Part shown: piece after piece, positions 24,686 through 34,327 of the stretch
Numbering within the stretch: position 1 is the stretch's first letter
Layout of the letters: the number at the start of each line of letters is the position of its first letter
NCBI GenBank assembly: GCA_030578315.1
Contig: JAUQQL010000015.1
Location: 1 to 37,155, forward strand
Length of the DNA: 37,155 nucleotides
Direction of reading: 5' to 3'
Source: Thermodesulfobacteriota bacterium
GTDB lineage: Bacteria; Desulfobacterota; Thermodesulfobacteria; Thermodesulfobacteriales; Thermodesulfobacteriaceae
The notes under the pieces: model-generated
Databases searched by the model: none
Seen by the model: only the letters and a program-made list of their open reading frames with translations
What the model was told of the DNA's origin: nothing
Translations under genes and position numbers: made by a program

Positions 24686-25566
24686 AGGTCTTTTTCTCTT
24701 AGGTAAAAGTATAAACCTGGTAAAGCAGAAATAAGAATTAAACTATAACCTAAAAGTCCTAGGCTTAAGCTATACTCTAAAGGATAATTTAAAAGAGAAA
24801 AAAAATAACTTAAACTCCATTCTCTTACTCCTAAACCTGAAATACTTATAGGTAAAGCAGATAAAAAACTTATTACCGGAATAATTACAAAAAAGTATTC
24901 TGCTTTAAAGTTTAATTTTAAAGCTAGAGCTAAAAAAATAAATTGTAAGACAAAAAGCACTTGAATTAGAAATCCTAAAAAAATCGGAAAAAGATTATAG
25001 GGAATGCAAAGCGGGTTTAAATAGTCTTGTACTTTTTTTTTGGATAGAAAAAAAGAAACCGAGAAATAACTTATTAAAACTAGATAGGTTAATATTTCTA
25101 AAAAACTAAAAAAAGAGTAGGGTAGAAAATATCCTTTTAAAGGAAGAAATATAGCTAGAATAATAAAAATGCCTAATAGTCCATAACCACGGTCTAGTAA
25201 TACACTAAAACTAGCTTTTTTCCACGAAAGCCCTCTTTTGGTAAGTAAAAAGCTTCTCAGAATGTCCCCACCAACTATACCTGGCATAACAGTATTTAAG
25301 GAAAATCCCATAAAATAAGCTTTTAAATAAAAACCGAGTTTATCTTTAAAATTCCAAGATAAACAAATTTTTTTCCAACGGAGCGCAACTAAAATTTGAA
25401 AAGAGAAAAAGGTCGCTAGAGCTAAAAGATAATAAAATAAGGAAATATTTTTCCAGATAGTTCGAAATTTTTCAAAATCAGTTTTTTTAAAAAGATAAAA
25501 AAGAATAGAAATGGTGACAGTCATTCTTAAAAAAAAGAATACATAACCTTTAAGTTTATTACTCAT
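24676..25566 (-). CDS. flippase-like membrane protein (LPG-synthase TM / UPF0104 family), second copy
   Basis: 296 residues, about eight membrane segments. Family hallmarks: TVMPGIVGGDILRSFLLTKRG (residues around 85-105, written here without its first residue) and LPISISGLGVREWSLSY, the classic second motif ending in Arg-Glu. It has no soluble transferase domain. It is only distantly similar to the 5452-6411 protein, which has PGGSGVGELG instead. It lies 24 bp downstream of truB and overlaps marC, probably on the same transcript. Substrate unknown. Confidence 0.84.
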   Translation of the reverse strand: MSNKLKGYVFFFLRMTVTISILFYLFKKTDFEKFRTIWKNISLFYYLLALATFFSFQILVALRWKKICLSWNFKDKLGFYLKAYFMGFSLNTVMPGIVGGDILRSFLLTKRGLSWKKASFSVLLDRGYGLLGIFIILAIFLPLKGYFLPYSFFSFLEILTYLVLISYFSVSFFLSKKKVQDYLNPLCIPYNLFPIFLGFLIQVLFVLQFIFLALALKLNFKAEYFFVIIPVISFLSALPISISGLGVREWSLSYFFSLLNYPLEYSLSLGLLGYSLILISALPGLYFYLREKDLWK

Positions 25567-25590
25567 ATTTTTAAAACTTTTTAAAAAAAA

Positions 25591-26544
25591 TCAAAAATTT
25601 TTAAAAACTTTAAAGTAAGAAATAAAAGGTTTAGGAGAGGGGGAGGAAAGAGGATTTTCTATAATAGCTACCAGTTCACCTTTAGTACTCACAAGCCTTA
25701 TCCATTTTTCTGTGGAAGATATAGTAAGTTTTTGAAACTTTGTAAAAGATAAAAAAGAAGAAGTATACATAGGTTTTCCTTCCCTTACTTTTTTAGAAAA
25801 TTTCTCACTTATAATAATTTTAGGAAGAAATTCTAGTGCCTTGGAGACCGGAATTAAAAATTGGGTCCAAGAAAAGTCTTTTGCTCTTTCTTTCAACTCT
25901 TCTAGACTGATGGCGTGTTCTATGGTAAAAAAACTTTTTTTCAATCTCCTCAACTTAGAAAGAACAGCTCCACATCTTAACTTTTCTCCTAGTTCGTTTA
26001 TCAAACTTCTTACATAAGTTCCTTTAGAACAGTGAAGGTAAAAAAATGCCTTATTGTTTTCCAAGGCTTTAATTTTAAACTCATATATTTTAACTTTTTT
26101 AGGTTCTTTAGAAATAATAACTCCGTCACGAGCGTATTTATAAAGTGGTCTTCCTCTAAATTTAGCTGCAGAAAAAGGAGGTGGAACTTGTTCTGAAGTT
26201 CCTTCAAAACTTTTAGCTAATTCTTGAAGAGTTTCTAAGGAAATTTTAGGAACTTCTGCTTTTCTAATAACTTCACCTGTGATATCGTAAGTTGAAGTAG
26301 TAATACCTAGTAAAAATTCGCCTTCATATACTTTATCGCCCTCTAAAAATATTTGGGCAATTTTAGTAGCTTCGCCTATTAAAATGGGAAGTACCCCTGT
26401 AGCTATAGGGTCTAAGGTTCCTCCATGACCTGCCTTTTTAATTCTAAGAAATTTTTTTACTTTTTCCAAAACCGCGGTTGAAGTAAGACCCTCAGGTTTA
26501 TCTAAAACTAAAATACCACTAATTTTATTTTCCTTTTCTTTCAT
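25591..26544 (-). CDS. truB: tRNA pseudouridine-55 synthase
   Basis: 317 residues. Converts U55 in the T-loop of tRNAs to pseudouridine. Signatures: GILVLDKPEGLTSTAVL, KAGHGGTLDPIATGVLPI with the catalytic Asp, PPPFSAAKFRGRPLYKYAR, and CSKGTYVRSLINELGE. A C-terminal PUA-like RNA-binding extension follows. The start overlaps the nrnA end by 20 bp. Part of the conserved infB-rbfA-nrnA-truB order. Confidence 0.97.
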   Translation of the reverse strand: MKEKENKISGILVLDKPEGLTSTAVLEKVKKFLRIKKAGHGGTLDPIATGVLPILIGEATKIAQIFLEGDKVYEGEFLLGITTSTYDITGEVIRKAEVPKISLETLQELAKSFEGTSEQVPPPFSAAKFRGRPLYKYARDGVIISKEPKKVKIYEFKIKALENNKAFFYLHCSKGTYVRSLINELGEKLRCGAVLSKLRRLKKSFFTIEHAISLEELKERAKDFSWTQFLIPVSKALEFLPKIIISEKFSKKVREGKPMYTSSFLSFTKFQKLTISSTEKWIRLVSTKGELVAIIENPLSSPSPKPFISYFKVFKNF

Positions 26545-27520
26545 AAAACTTACTTATAATTTTTTTTAAATAAGTAATAGTACTAACGAAGTCCTGAGTC
26601 TCTACTGTAAAACCACTAGCATACTTATGTCCTCCTCCTCCAAACATTTTAGCTAATTCTACTACTTCTACAGGAGCTTTACTTCGCAAGCTAACACTTA
26701 CTTTACCTTTTTCTATTTCTTTTACTAAAACTGCAATTTTTACATTTTTCAGACTTCTTAAAAAATTAACCCAATCTTTCGAAAGATTAAAGACTCCTTC
26801 TTTCTGAAAATCTTCAAAAGTAAGATAAGAAAAAGCTACTTCTCCGTTATTAAGAAATTCTAAGTTTTTTAAAATTTTTTTTAGGAATTCTATTTGAGTT
26901 AAGGAAAGATTCTCAAAAATTTGGCAGGCAACCCAAGAAGGTCTTGCTCCTAAATTAACTAACTCATAAGCTAGTAAAAAGGTTTCTTTAGTAACATTAT
27001 CGTATCTAAAACCCCCTGTATCAAAGTAAAGACCTGCCAGTAAGTTTTCAGCTATTTCTAAAGTAATAGGAAAATTACCTAACTTCAAAAGCTGATATAT
27101 TAAAAAAGTAGTAGAAGGAACTTGAGAGTCTACAATAAGAATTTCTTCTTCGGAAAAGAATTCTTCTTTGCTCAGTACATGATGGTCTATAATAATAAAT
27201 TTAGTTTTAAGATTAATTTTTTCCCAGATTTTTTGAGAAATTCTTTTAGGTGAATGGGTATCAGCTACAATAACAATTTCGGGTTTAAAGTTTTTAAAAT
27301 TTTCAGGAACTCGAAGAAAAGAACTCCCATGTAAGAATAAAGCTTCTTCCGGAATTTCTTCCACAACAGGTAAAGCTTTTTTATTTAAAAAAATAAGGGC
27401 TTGAGTTAGACTTAAAATAGATGCTAATCCATCTATATCAGGTTGAGAATGAGTTATTAAAAGAAAATTTTCAGCATCTTTGATCCAAGAAATGGCTTTA
27501 TTCCAATGCTCCAAGTTCAT
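26525..27520 (-). CDS. nrnA: DHH/DHHA1 phosphoesterase (NrnA-type oligoribonuclease / pAp phosphatase)
   Basis: 331 residues. DHH-domain metal ligands are visible in THSQPDIDGLAS, VADTHSPKR and IIDHHVLS; the C-terminal DHHA1 domain has the glycine motif FGGGGHKYASGF. NrnA proteins degrade very short RNA oligonucleotides and pAp. The place between rbfA and truB is the common bacterial arrangement and supports this assignment over other DHH proteins. It follows rbfA by 2 bp. Confidence 0.93.
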   Translation of the reverse strand: MNLEHWNKAISWIKDAENFLLITHSQPDIDGLASILSLTQALIFLNKKALPVVEEIPEEALFLHGSSFLRVPENFKNFKPEIVIVADTHSPKRISQKIWEKINLKTKFIIIDHHVLSKEEFFSEEEILIVDSQVPSTTFLIYQLLKLGNFPITLEIAENLLAGLYFDTGGFRYDNVTKETFLLAYELVNLGARPSWVACQIFENLSLTQIEFLKKILKNLEFLNNGEVAFSYLTFEDFQKEGVFNLSKDWVNFLRSLKNVKIAVLVKEIEKGKVSVSLRSKAPVEVVELAKMFGGGGHKYASGFTVETQDFVSTITYLKKIISKFYERKGK

Positions 27521-27522
27521 AG

Positions 27523-27873
27523 TTAATATCGGCTTTTAGAAATTTTAGCTAAAAGTTCCGCCAATTCTTTTTCTTTTTCTTCTCTTAAGTCAATCTTAAA
27601 CTCTATATCGGGTATAAACTTGAGGGTAATTTTTTGAGCTAAAAGTCTTTTAATATAACCTTTCGCTTTATTTAAAGCTTTTTCAATTTCTTTGTTATCT
27701 TTTCCAAAAGCTCTAAAATAAACCGTGGCCTTTTTTAAGTCATTACCTATTTTCACTTCTGTAAGAGAAATAAAATTTTTGAAAACAGGGTCATTTAATT
27801 CGTAAAGAATAATTTCTGAAATTACTTCTTTTAAAAGACTAGCTACTTTTTTTGAACGATAAGTAGTGGACAT
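27523..27873 (-). CDS. rbfA: ribosome-binding factor A
   Basis: 116 residues, usual length. KH-fold 30S maturation factor. It opens TYRSKKVASLLKEVISEII and continues with NDPVFKNFISLTEVKIGNDL and KATVYFRAFG, all typical. A 19-bp gap separates it from the DUF503 gene upstream; nrnA follows 2 bp after its stop. Confidence 0.93.
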   Translation of the reverse strand: MSTTYRSKKVASLLKEVISEIILYELNDPVFKNFISLTEVKIGNDLKKATVYFRAFGKDNKEIEKALNKAKGYIKRLLAQKITLKFIPDIEFKIDLREEKEKELAELLAKISKSRY

Positions 27874-27892
27874 TTGGACATTAAAACTTTTC

Positions 27893-28183
27893 TTAATAGG
27901 AAATAAACTCTATTTCCGCTTTTATTAATTCCAACTCACTACGGTTTTGAATAAAGTTAATAATGGAAGTTATTTTGCTGTCTACCATTTTTTTATCTTT
28001 TCCTACTACACAAATACCTAATATAGCATTTTGCCAAAGGTTGTGCCCGTCTACCTCTGCTAGGGATATTCTTTTAAATTCTGATTCAATTTTGTGAATG
28101 AGAGCCTTCAAAATTTGCCTTTTAGCTTTTAAAGAATTAGGTTCAGGCAAAAAAAGTTCTATTTTAGCGATCCCTACCACCAT
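27893..28183 (-). CDS. DUF503 family protein (YlxP-like)
   Basis: 96 residues from ATG at 28183 (MVVGIAKIELFLPEPNSLKAK). A TTG at 28192 would add three residues. The motif SLKAKRQILKALIHKIESEF and the later NAILGICVVGKD are typical of DUF503. This small family almost always lies between infB and rbfA; its role, probably in translation or ribosome assembly, is unproven. There is no clear ribosome site, and the gene lies 13 bp after infB, which suggests coupling. Confidence 0.88.
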   Translation of the reverse strand: MVVGIAKIELFLPEPNSLKAKRQILKALIHKIESEFKRISLAEVDGHNLWQNAILGICVVGKDKKMVDSKITSIINFIQNRSELELIKAEIEFISY

Positions 28184-28196
28184 AAAAAGCAATTTT

Positions 28197-30812
28197 TTAT
28201 AATTCAGGAGTTACTTCCTTAATTTCAAATACTTCTATAAGGTCTCCTACTTTTATATCTTGAAAGTTTTCAATTCTTATACCACATTCGTATCCTGCAG
28301 CAACCTCTTTTACATCTTCTTTAAATCTTTTAAGGGAAGCAATTTTCCCTGTATGAATAACTACTCCATCTCTTATTATCCTTATTTTGCTATTTCTATT
28401 TACTATTCCTTCTTTTACATAACACCCAGCAACTATTCCAATTTTAGGGATTTTAAAAGTAGCTCTAACTTCTAACAGCCCTACAATTTTTTCTTCGTAT
28501 CTGGGCTCTAAAAGACCAATCATAGCTTTTTTAACATCGTCTAAAAGATTATAAATTACCTCGTAAAATCTTACATCTATCCTTTCATTTTTAGCTACTT
28601 CTTTAGCTTGAGGAGTAGGTTTAACATTAAACCCTATTACAATAGCTTCTGAAGCAGAAGCTAGCATTATATCACTTTCAGAAATAGCTCCAATACCAGC
28701 TCTAATAATATTTATTTTCACTTTTTCAGTGGATAACTTTTCCAAGGAGGTTTTTAAAGCCTCCAAAGTACCTTGAGTGTCAGCTTTTAAAACAATTTTG
28801 AGTTCTTTTAATTCTCCTTCTTTTAGTTTTTCAAAAATTTTTTCTAAAGAGATTTTAGTTTCCTTAGCAATTTCAGCCTCGCGAGCTTTTCTTTGTCGGT
28901 ATTCAGCAATTTTACGAGCCTTTTCCTCATTTTCTATTACAATAAAATCGTCTCCTGCCTGAGGAAGTTCTTCAAAACCCAAAATTTCTACAGGAATTGA
29001 AGGAGTAGCTACTTTTACTCTTCGACCGTAGCTATCAAACATAGCTCTTACTCTACCATAAGTTACCCCTGCTACAAAGGTATCCCCTTCTTTTAAAGTT
29101 CCTTCTTGAATAAGAACTGTAGCTATTGGACCTCTTCCCTTATCCAACTTACTTTCTATTATTCTTCCTCTTGCAGGACGCTCATAGGCAGCTTTTAATT
29201 CTAACATTTCAGCTTGAAGAAGAACTAATTCCAAAAGCTCATTAATTCCTATCTTTTTCTTAGCGGAGATACTGGCCATTAAAGTGTCTCCACCCCATTC
29301 TTCTGGAATAAGACCTAATTCTGCAAGTTGAGATTTTACTTTTTCTACATTTGCCTCAGGTTTGTCTATTTTATTTATAGCTACCACAATTGGAACTTTA
29401 GCAGCTCTTGCATGTTCAATAGCTTCTTTGGTCTGTTCCATAACACCATCATCTGCAGCTACTACCAAAATTACTATATCAGTCACTTGAGCCCCTCTGG
29501 CTCTCATAGAAGTAAAAGCTTCGTGTCCCGGAGTATCAATGAAAGTAATAAGTCTTCCATCTTCTAATTTAACAGTATAAGCTCCGATATGCTGAGTAAT
29601 TCCTCCAGCTTCTTGATTTGCTACATCAGTTTTTCTAATAGCATCAAGAAGAGTAGTTTTCCCATGGTCTACATGTCCCATTACTGTTACTACCGGGGGA
29701 CGGGGTTTTAACTCTTCGGGAGCAGGCGGAATATATTGTAATAAAATTTCTTCTTCAATGGGAGCTTTTTCTACTTCGTATCCAAATTCGTAAGCCAAAA
29801 TAGCTGCTGTATCTACATCAATGGATTGATTAATAGTTAAAGGCATTCCCATTTGAAGAGATCTTTTAATAACCTCACTTACTTTAACCCCCATCAATTT
29901 AGCTAACTCCCCTACTTGAATAGTTTCGTAAATTTTAATTTTTCTTTCCTTAGGAGGTAAAGTAGGAGGTCTTTCAGAAACCTTTTCAGGTTTTTCCTTA
30001 GGTTTTACTTTAATCTTTGAAAAAGTATCTTCTTCCTCCACTAAAGAAATTTTTTCTGGAAATAAAGATTCAGGTTCTTCTTCTATAAAGAATTCTTCTA
30101 TTTCTTCTTTTCTTTTTTTAGGCAGAGAAAATTTTTTCTTTTGTTTCTTTTTTTCTTCTAATAGGAAAATTTCTTCTTTTTTCTTTTTCTTAACTTCTTC
30201 TTTTTTGACTATTTCATCTTCAGGAACTTCTTCAGGTTGAGGAAAAACTTTTTCTACTTTTTCCTTAAAAAATTTAGGTTTAAAAACCTTTTCTTTTCTT
30301 TTAACAAAATCAGTGACTACTCTCTTGTCAGGAGCCTCTTTTATTTTTTCTTCTTCAGGCGTTTTAAGGGGTTCTTCCTGAGAAATTAACTTTTCAACTG
30401 AAGGTCTTTCTAACGATGTAGAAATTTCTCCAACTTTAGAAGTGTCTTCAATAAATACTTTTTCTTCTGGGATTTCTAAAGGAGGTGGAAGTTCAACTTT
30501 TGGAATTTCTAACTCTTCTTTTGATACTTCTTGAGATATTTCAGAAGGAGTTTTTTTTCTTAAAATTAACTTCTTTTTTTTTGGAATAATAACAGGTTCC
30601 TCAGAAACTATTTCCTCTTTTGTAACTTCTTCTTTTTTTATCACAATAAATCTTTTGGAAGAAAACAACTGTCTTATTTTCTCAGCCTCTTCTTCCATTA
30701 AAGGTGAAGAAATAGTTTTTATAGAAAAACCCTCTTCCTTTAATTTTTTCAAAAGTTCTTTAGGGTCAATATTTAGTTCTTTAGCTAAATCAGCTACCTT
30801 AATCTTTTCCAT
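28197..30812 (-). CDS. infB: translation initiation factor IF-2
   Basis: 871 residues. N-terminal IF2_N helix domain (KVADLAKELNIDPKELLKKL), then a highly charged Lys/Glu linker (about 55-290), a second IF2_N-like segment (TIQVGELAKLMGVKVSEVI), then the G domain: GHVDHGKT (379-386), DTPGH (426-430), NKID (480-483). Domains II-IV with the initiator-tRNA binding end follow. It positions fMet-tRNA on the 30S subunit. First gene of the minus-strand cluster. nusA, often upstream in other bacteria, is not here. Confidence 0.98.
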   Translation of the reverse strand: MEKIKVADLAKELNIDPKELLKKLKEEGFSIKTISSPLMEEEAEKIRQLFSSKRFIVIKKEEVTKEEIVSEEPVIIPKKKKLILRKKTPSEISQEVSKEELEIPKVELPPPLEIPEEKVFIEDTSKVGEISTSLERPSVEKLISQEEPLKTPEEEKIKEAPDKRVVTDFVKRKEKVFKPKFFKEKVEKVFPQPEEVPEDEIVKKEEVKKKKKEEIFLLEEKKKQKKKFSLPKKRKEEIEEFFIEEEPESLFPEKISLVEEEDTFSKIKVKPKEKPEKVSERPPTLPPKERKIKIYETIQVGELAKLMGVKVSEVIKRSLQMGMPLTINQSIDVDTAAILAYEFGYEVEKAPIEEEILLQYIPPAPEELKPRPPVVTVMGHVDHGKTTLLDAIRKTDVANQEAGGITQHIGAYTVKLEDGRLITFIDTPGHEAFTSMRARGAQVTDIVILVVAADDGVMEQTKEAIEHARAAKVPIVVAINKIDKPEANVEKVKSQLAELGLIPEEWGGDTLMASISAKKKIGINELLELVLLQAEMLELKAAYERPARGRIIESKLDKGRGPIATVLIQEGTLKEGDTFVAGVTYGRVRAMFDSYGRRVKVATPSIPVEILGFEELPQAGDDFIVIENEEKARKIAEYRQRKAREAEIAKETKISLEKIFEKLKEGELKELKIVLKADTQGTLEALKTSLEKLSTEKVKINIIRAGIGAISESDIMLASASEAIVIGFNVKPTPQAKEVAKNERIDVRFYEVIYNLLDDVKKAMIGLLEPRYEEKIVGLLEVRATFKIPKIGIVAGCYVKEGIVNRNSKIRIIRDGVVIHTGKIASLKRFKEDVKEVAAGYECGIRIENFQDIKVGDLIEVFEIKEVTPEL

Positions 30813-31176
30813 AAAATTTTTTATATTATTAAAAAATTTTTAAAAACTAAAAACATATTTGTAAGTTTAATATTAAACTAAGAAAATTCAAGAGTTTTTT
30901 AAAAATTTAGTATCACCAATATTTTAAAAAATAACAATAATTTTGCTTATTTTGTAGTTTAGTTTGGGCAAATTTTGCAAAGTAGTTTTTTAAATTACAA
31001 ACATAAAAAATTGTTTTTAAAAATAGAAAAAGATATCCTGAAGGAAATTTAGGAAAATACTTTCAAAAAGCCGAAGAATAGGTAAACTATGGCCTTATTT
31101 TGGGTCTTGAAAAATTAGAATTCGGATAAATTTTTTACTTTTATTTTTCTGATTTCAGATTAAACTTTTTTAAAAT
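30813..31176. other. 364-bp divergent intergenic region, infB / kdsB
   Basis: AT-rich, no convincing coding capacity on either strand. A perfect 14-bp palindrome (GTTTAATATTAAAC, 30865-30878) overlaps the -10/spacer of the candidate infB promoter. I see no clear promoter for kdsB, no RNA gene and no riboswitch. Confidence 0.6.
30864..30891 (-). promoter_or_regulatory. candidate promoter of the infB cluster, overlapping a palindrome
   Basis: Minus-strand TTGAAT (30891-30886), 16-bp spacer, TAAACT (30869-30864), about 52 bp upstream of the infB ATG. The palindrome at 30865-30878 covers most of the -10 and part of the spacer, a place where a repressor would block RNA polymerase. Consensus match only. 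Confidence 0.3.
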
Positions 31177-31908
31177 ATGAGAAAAGTCATAATTATACCT
31201 GCGCGTTATGGTTCTGCTAGGTTACCTGGTAAACCTCTAGCTCTTTTGTGGCATAAGCCTCTTATACAACATGTTTACGAAAGAGCTATAAAATCTGAAA
31301 TTTCTGAAGTTTATGTAGCAACTGATGACCAGAGAATATTTGATACTGTAATAAGTTTTGGTGGAAAAGCTCTTCTTACTAAAAAAGAACATACTTGTGG
31401 AACGGAAAGAGTTGCAGAAGCAAGTGAAATTTTAGGTCTTAAGGAAGACGACCTTATAATAAACTTGCAAGGAGATCAACCCCTTTTTCCTTCTGAATAT
31501 TTTTCGTTTTTAATAAAACCTCTTTTGTTATCTCCAGAGATAAATATCTCTACTTTAGCTACTCCTATCACAAATGAAACTGATTTAAAAAATCCTAATA
31601 AAGTAAAAGTAGTTTTAGATAAGAAAGGATTTGCTCTTTACTTTTCTCGTTCTCCTATTCCTTATTTTAGACCTCCAGGTAAAGAACCTCAGTATTTAAA
31701 ACACATAGGAGTTTATGCTTACTGGAAAGGATTTTTAAGTAAGTTTGTAAAATTGCCTCCAGGAGAACTTGAAATGGCTGAGAAATTGGAACAACTTAGG
31801 GCTTTGGAATACGGATACAAAATTAAAGTTACAGTAGTTCCTAAAGATGTTCCCGAAGTAGATACTTGGGAAGACTTGAAATACTTAGAAAACTTAAAAG
31901 AGGGTTAA
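31177..31908 (+). CDS. kdsB: 3-deoxy-manno-octulosonate (Kdo) cytidylyltransferase
   Basis: 243 residues. Makes CMP-Kdo for the lipopolysaccharide core. Signatures: IIPARYGSARLPGKPLALL, VATDDQRIFD, TCGTERVAEA, NLQGDQPLF, YFSRSPIPYFR and HIGVYAYWKGFL. Together with lpxK it shows a Kdo-lipid A outer membrane. The ribosome site is weak. The MEMO-family gene begins 2 bp after its stop. Confidence 0.97.
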   Translation: MRKVIIIPARYGSARLPGKPLALLWHKPLIQHVYERAIKSEISEVYVATDDQRIFDTVISFGGKALLTKKEHTCGTERVAEASEILGLKEDDLIINLQGDQPLFPSEYFSFLIKPLLLSPEINISTLATPITNETDLKNPNKVKVVLDKKGFALYFSRSPIPYFRPPGKEPQYLKHIGVYAYWKGFLSKFVKLPPGELEMAEKLEQLRALEYGYKIKVTVVPKDVPEVDTWEDLKYLENLKEG

Positions 31909-31910
31909 AA

Positions 31911-32714
31911 ATGAAAAGGACACCTGCAGTAGCTGGATACTTTTATAGTGAAAATAAAGAAATTCTTATGTCAGAACTTAAAACTTTGGTTAAAGAAAAA
32001 GAAGAAAAAATTAAAGTTAAAGGGATCGTTGTTCCTCATGCAGGATACATGTATTCTGGCTGGGTAGCAGGTCAAACTTATGGAACTATTTATCCTCCAG
32101 AAGTAGCTTTTATTATAGGACCCAATCATACCGGACTAGGAAAAGAAGTTTCAATTTTTATTGGAGAATCCTTTGTTACTCCTTTAGGGGAAGCTCTTAT
32201 CTGTAAAAAATTAGCTTTAAAATTACTAGAAGAAGTTCCCTTTTTAGAAGAAGACCCTTTAGCCCATCTTCACGAACATTCTTTAGAAGTTCAGGTCCCT
32301 TTTTTACAATACCTTAATCCGAAAATAGAGATTGTTCCCCTTTGTTTAGGAAGATTGAGTTTGGAAGAAATAGTAACCTTAGGCAAGGGAATAGCTAAGT
32401 GTATAAAACAAGAAAATAGGTATGTTATTGTAGTAGCTAGTTCAGATTTTAGTCACTATGTACCTCATGAAGTGGCAAAAAAGAAGGATTTTATAGCTAT
32501 AGAGCAAATTTTGAACCTTTCTGAAGGTGGGCTTTTACATGTGGTTCAGAAGGAAAAGATTAGTATGTGCGGTGTTATTCCAGTAGCAGTAACCATATAT
32601 GCTTGTAAGGAAATCGGAGCTAAGAAAGCAGAGCTAGTAGTTTATGCAACCTCAGGAGAGGTAATAAGAGATTATTCTTCAGTTGTGGGTTATGGGGGAA
32701 TAATAATTTATTAA
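31911..32714 (+). CDS. MEMO-family protein (AmmeMemoRadiSam system protein B)
   Basis: 267 residues from ATG at 31911, with AGAGGG upstream, rather than an upstream start inside kdsB. The sequence opens KRTPAVAGYFY and has GIVVPHAGYMYSG, IGPNHTG, HSLEVQVPFLQYL, ASSDFSHY and MCGVIPVAV. These include the conserved His/Asp/Cys cluster of the MEMO fold, related to class III extradiol dioxygenases. The family often sits with AMMECR1 and a radical-SAM protein, together of unknown function. Neither partner is in this window. Confidence 0.92.
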   Translation: MKRTPAVAGYFYSENKEILMSELKTLVKEKEEKIKVKGIVVPHAGYMYSGWVAGQTYGTIYPPEVAFIIGPNHTGLGKEVSIFIGESFVTPLGEALICKKLALKLLEEVPFLEEDPLAHLHEHSLEVQVPFLQYLNPKIEIVPLCLGRLSLEEIVTLGKGIAKCIKQENRYVIVVASSDFSHYVPHEVAKKKDFIAIEQILNLSEGGLLHVVQKEKISMCGVIPVAVTIYACKEIGAKKAELVVYATSGEVIRDYSSVVGYGGIIIY

Positions 32715-32762
32715 TTTTTTTAATAAAATTCTTAAACGCTTAAAAAGGAGGAAAAAATACAT

Positions 32763-34160
32763 ATGTCTCAAGTAATAACGAGATTTCCTCCTAGTCCTAC
32801 AGGACATCTTCACTTGGGAGGAGCAAGGACAGCTTTGTTTAATTGGCTTTTTGCAAGACGTCATAGAGGTAAATTTATTCTTCGTTTTGAAGATACAGAT
32901 AGGGAGCGGTCAAAACCTGAATATGTAAATTCTATTATGGAAGCTCTAAAGTGGCTTGGGCTAAATTGGGATGAAGGTCCTTATTTTCAGAGTGAAAGGT
33001 TACACATCTATCACAATTTTGCTCACAAACTTTGGGAAGAAGGAAAAGCATATTATTGTGAGTGTTCCAAAGAACTTTTAGAAGAAAAAAAGAAAAAGAG
33101 ATTAGAAATGGGATTAAAACCTGGATACGACCAGACATGTAGAAGTAAAAATTTAGGTCCTAAAGAGGGTAGAGTCCTGAGATTGAAAGTTCCTGAAATA
33201 GGAGATATAGTAGTTGAAGACCTTTTAAGAGGAAAAATAATTTTTTCTGCAGACGAGATAGATGATTTTATTCTCTTAAGATCAGATGGAACACCTACCT
33301 ATCATTTTGCAGTAGTTGTTGACGATATTGAAATGAAAATTACTCATGTTATAAGAGGAGACGACCACCTTTCTAATACTCCTAAGCAAATACTCATTTA
33401 CAAGTCTTTAGGAGTTAACCCTCCTTATTTTGCGCATATTCCTATGGTTCTTGGTCCAGATGGAGCAAGGCTTTCTAAAAGGCATGGAGCTCGGTCAGTC
33501 TTAGAGTACAGAGAAGAAGGGTACTTACCTTTTGCCTTAATTAATTACCTTGCTCGTCTAGGATGGGGATATGGAGATGAAGAATACTTTAGTGTAAAAG
33601 ATTTAATAGAAAAATTTTCTTTAGAAAAAATTAATCTAGCACCTGCAAGATTTGACCCAGATAAACTCTTGGCAGTAAATGCTTATTGGATTAAAAATAC
33701 TTCTTCAGATCTGCTTTTGAAATACCTTCAGCCTTTTTTGAAAAATTACTCCGTTTCTAGCTTTCCCGAAGAATATCTAATTTCTGCTATTGATACAGTT
33801 AAACCACGAACTAAAACTTTAAAGGAAATGGTAGATATGCTTCACTTTTATCTGGTAGAAGAGATCGATTATGAAGAAAATTCTGCCCAAAAGTATTTAA
33901 CTAAAACAGTTTTACCTTGTTTAGAAAAATTCCTTTTAGATCTAAAAAATTTACCTTTAGAGGACCATAAGCTAGAGAGTTACTTTAAAGATTTAACTCA
34001 AACCTTTGGTATAAAGTTAAAAGACTTGGCTCAAGCTATAAGAGTTTCTCTTACTGGTAGAAGTGTCAGTCCTGGGCTTTTTGAAATAATAAGAATTTTA
34101 GGAAAAGAAAGGGTAGAAAGGAGACTTAAAAAAGCTTTAGAATTTATAAAAAACCTATAA
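32763..34160 (+). CDS. gltX: glutamyl-tRNA synthetase
   Basis: 465 residues. Class I synthetase: RFPPSPTGHLHLGGARTALF (HIGH motif), RFEDTDRERS, YHFAVVVDDIEM, VIRGDDHLSNTPKQ and ARLSKRHGA (KMSKS-type). Bacterial anticodon-binding C-terminal half. AAAGGAGG lies 11 bp before the ATG. It also supplies Glu-tRNA to the C5 tetrapyrrole route, a loose link to the haem/corrin genes here. Confidence 0.96.
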   Translation: MSQVITRFPPSPTGHLHLGGARTALFNWLFARRHRGKFILRFEDTDRERSKPEYVNSIMEALKWLGLNWDEGPYFQSERLHIYHNFAHKLWEEGKAYYCECSKELLEEKKKKRLEMGLKPGYDQTCRSKNLGPKEGRVLRLKVPEIGDIVVEDLLRGKIIFSADEIDDFILLRSDGTPTYHFAVVVDDIEMKITHVIRGDDHLSNTPKQILIYKSLGVNPPYFAHIPMVLGPDGARLSKRHGARSVLEYREEGYLPFALINYLARLGWGYGDEEYFSVKDLIEKFSLEKINLAPARFDPDKLLAVNAYWIKNTSSDLLLKYLQPFLKNYSVSSFPEEYLISAIDTVKPRTKTLKEMVDMLHFYLVEEIDYEENSAQKYLTKTVLPCLEKFLLDLKNLPLEDHKLESYFKDLTQTFGIKLKDLAQAIRVSLTGRSVSPGLFEIIRILGKERVERRLKKALEFIKNL

Positions 34161-34179
34161 AAAATTTTAATTTTAAAAA

Positions 34180-34290
34180 ATGGACGCTGAGGAAATATTT
34201 TTAAAATTTGGTTTTGTTTATAGTGGTTTTGATGAGCTTAGAAGGGGGGGTTTAGAATTTTTAAAGGTGAGTTTTGTTAAAGAGTTTTAA
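34180..34290 (+). CDS. possible 36-residue ORF between gltX and tRNA-Pro
   Basis: ATG at 34180 opens [20 protein letters not shown], then [16 protein letters not shown]. No ribosome site is visible and I recognise no family. The composition looks more protein-like than the surrounding AT-rich spacer, so it may be a remnant or a small gene; chance is quite possible. Confidence 0.2.
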   Translation: MDAEEIFLKFGFVYSGFDELRRGGLEFLKVSFVKEF

Positions 34291-34327
34291 GATTATCTTG
34301 TAAAAATTAAAAAATAGAGTGGGGAGG

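Noticed and set aside
28260-30843. Several plus-strand ORFs of 60-80 residues opposite infB
   Set aside because: They are antisense shadows of infB, rich in Ser/Phe, with no ribosome sites.
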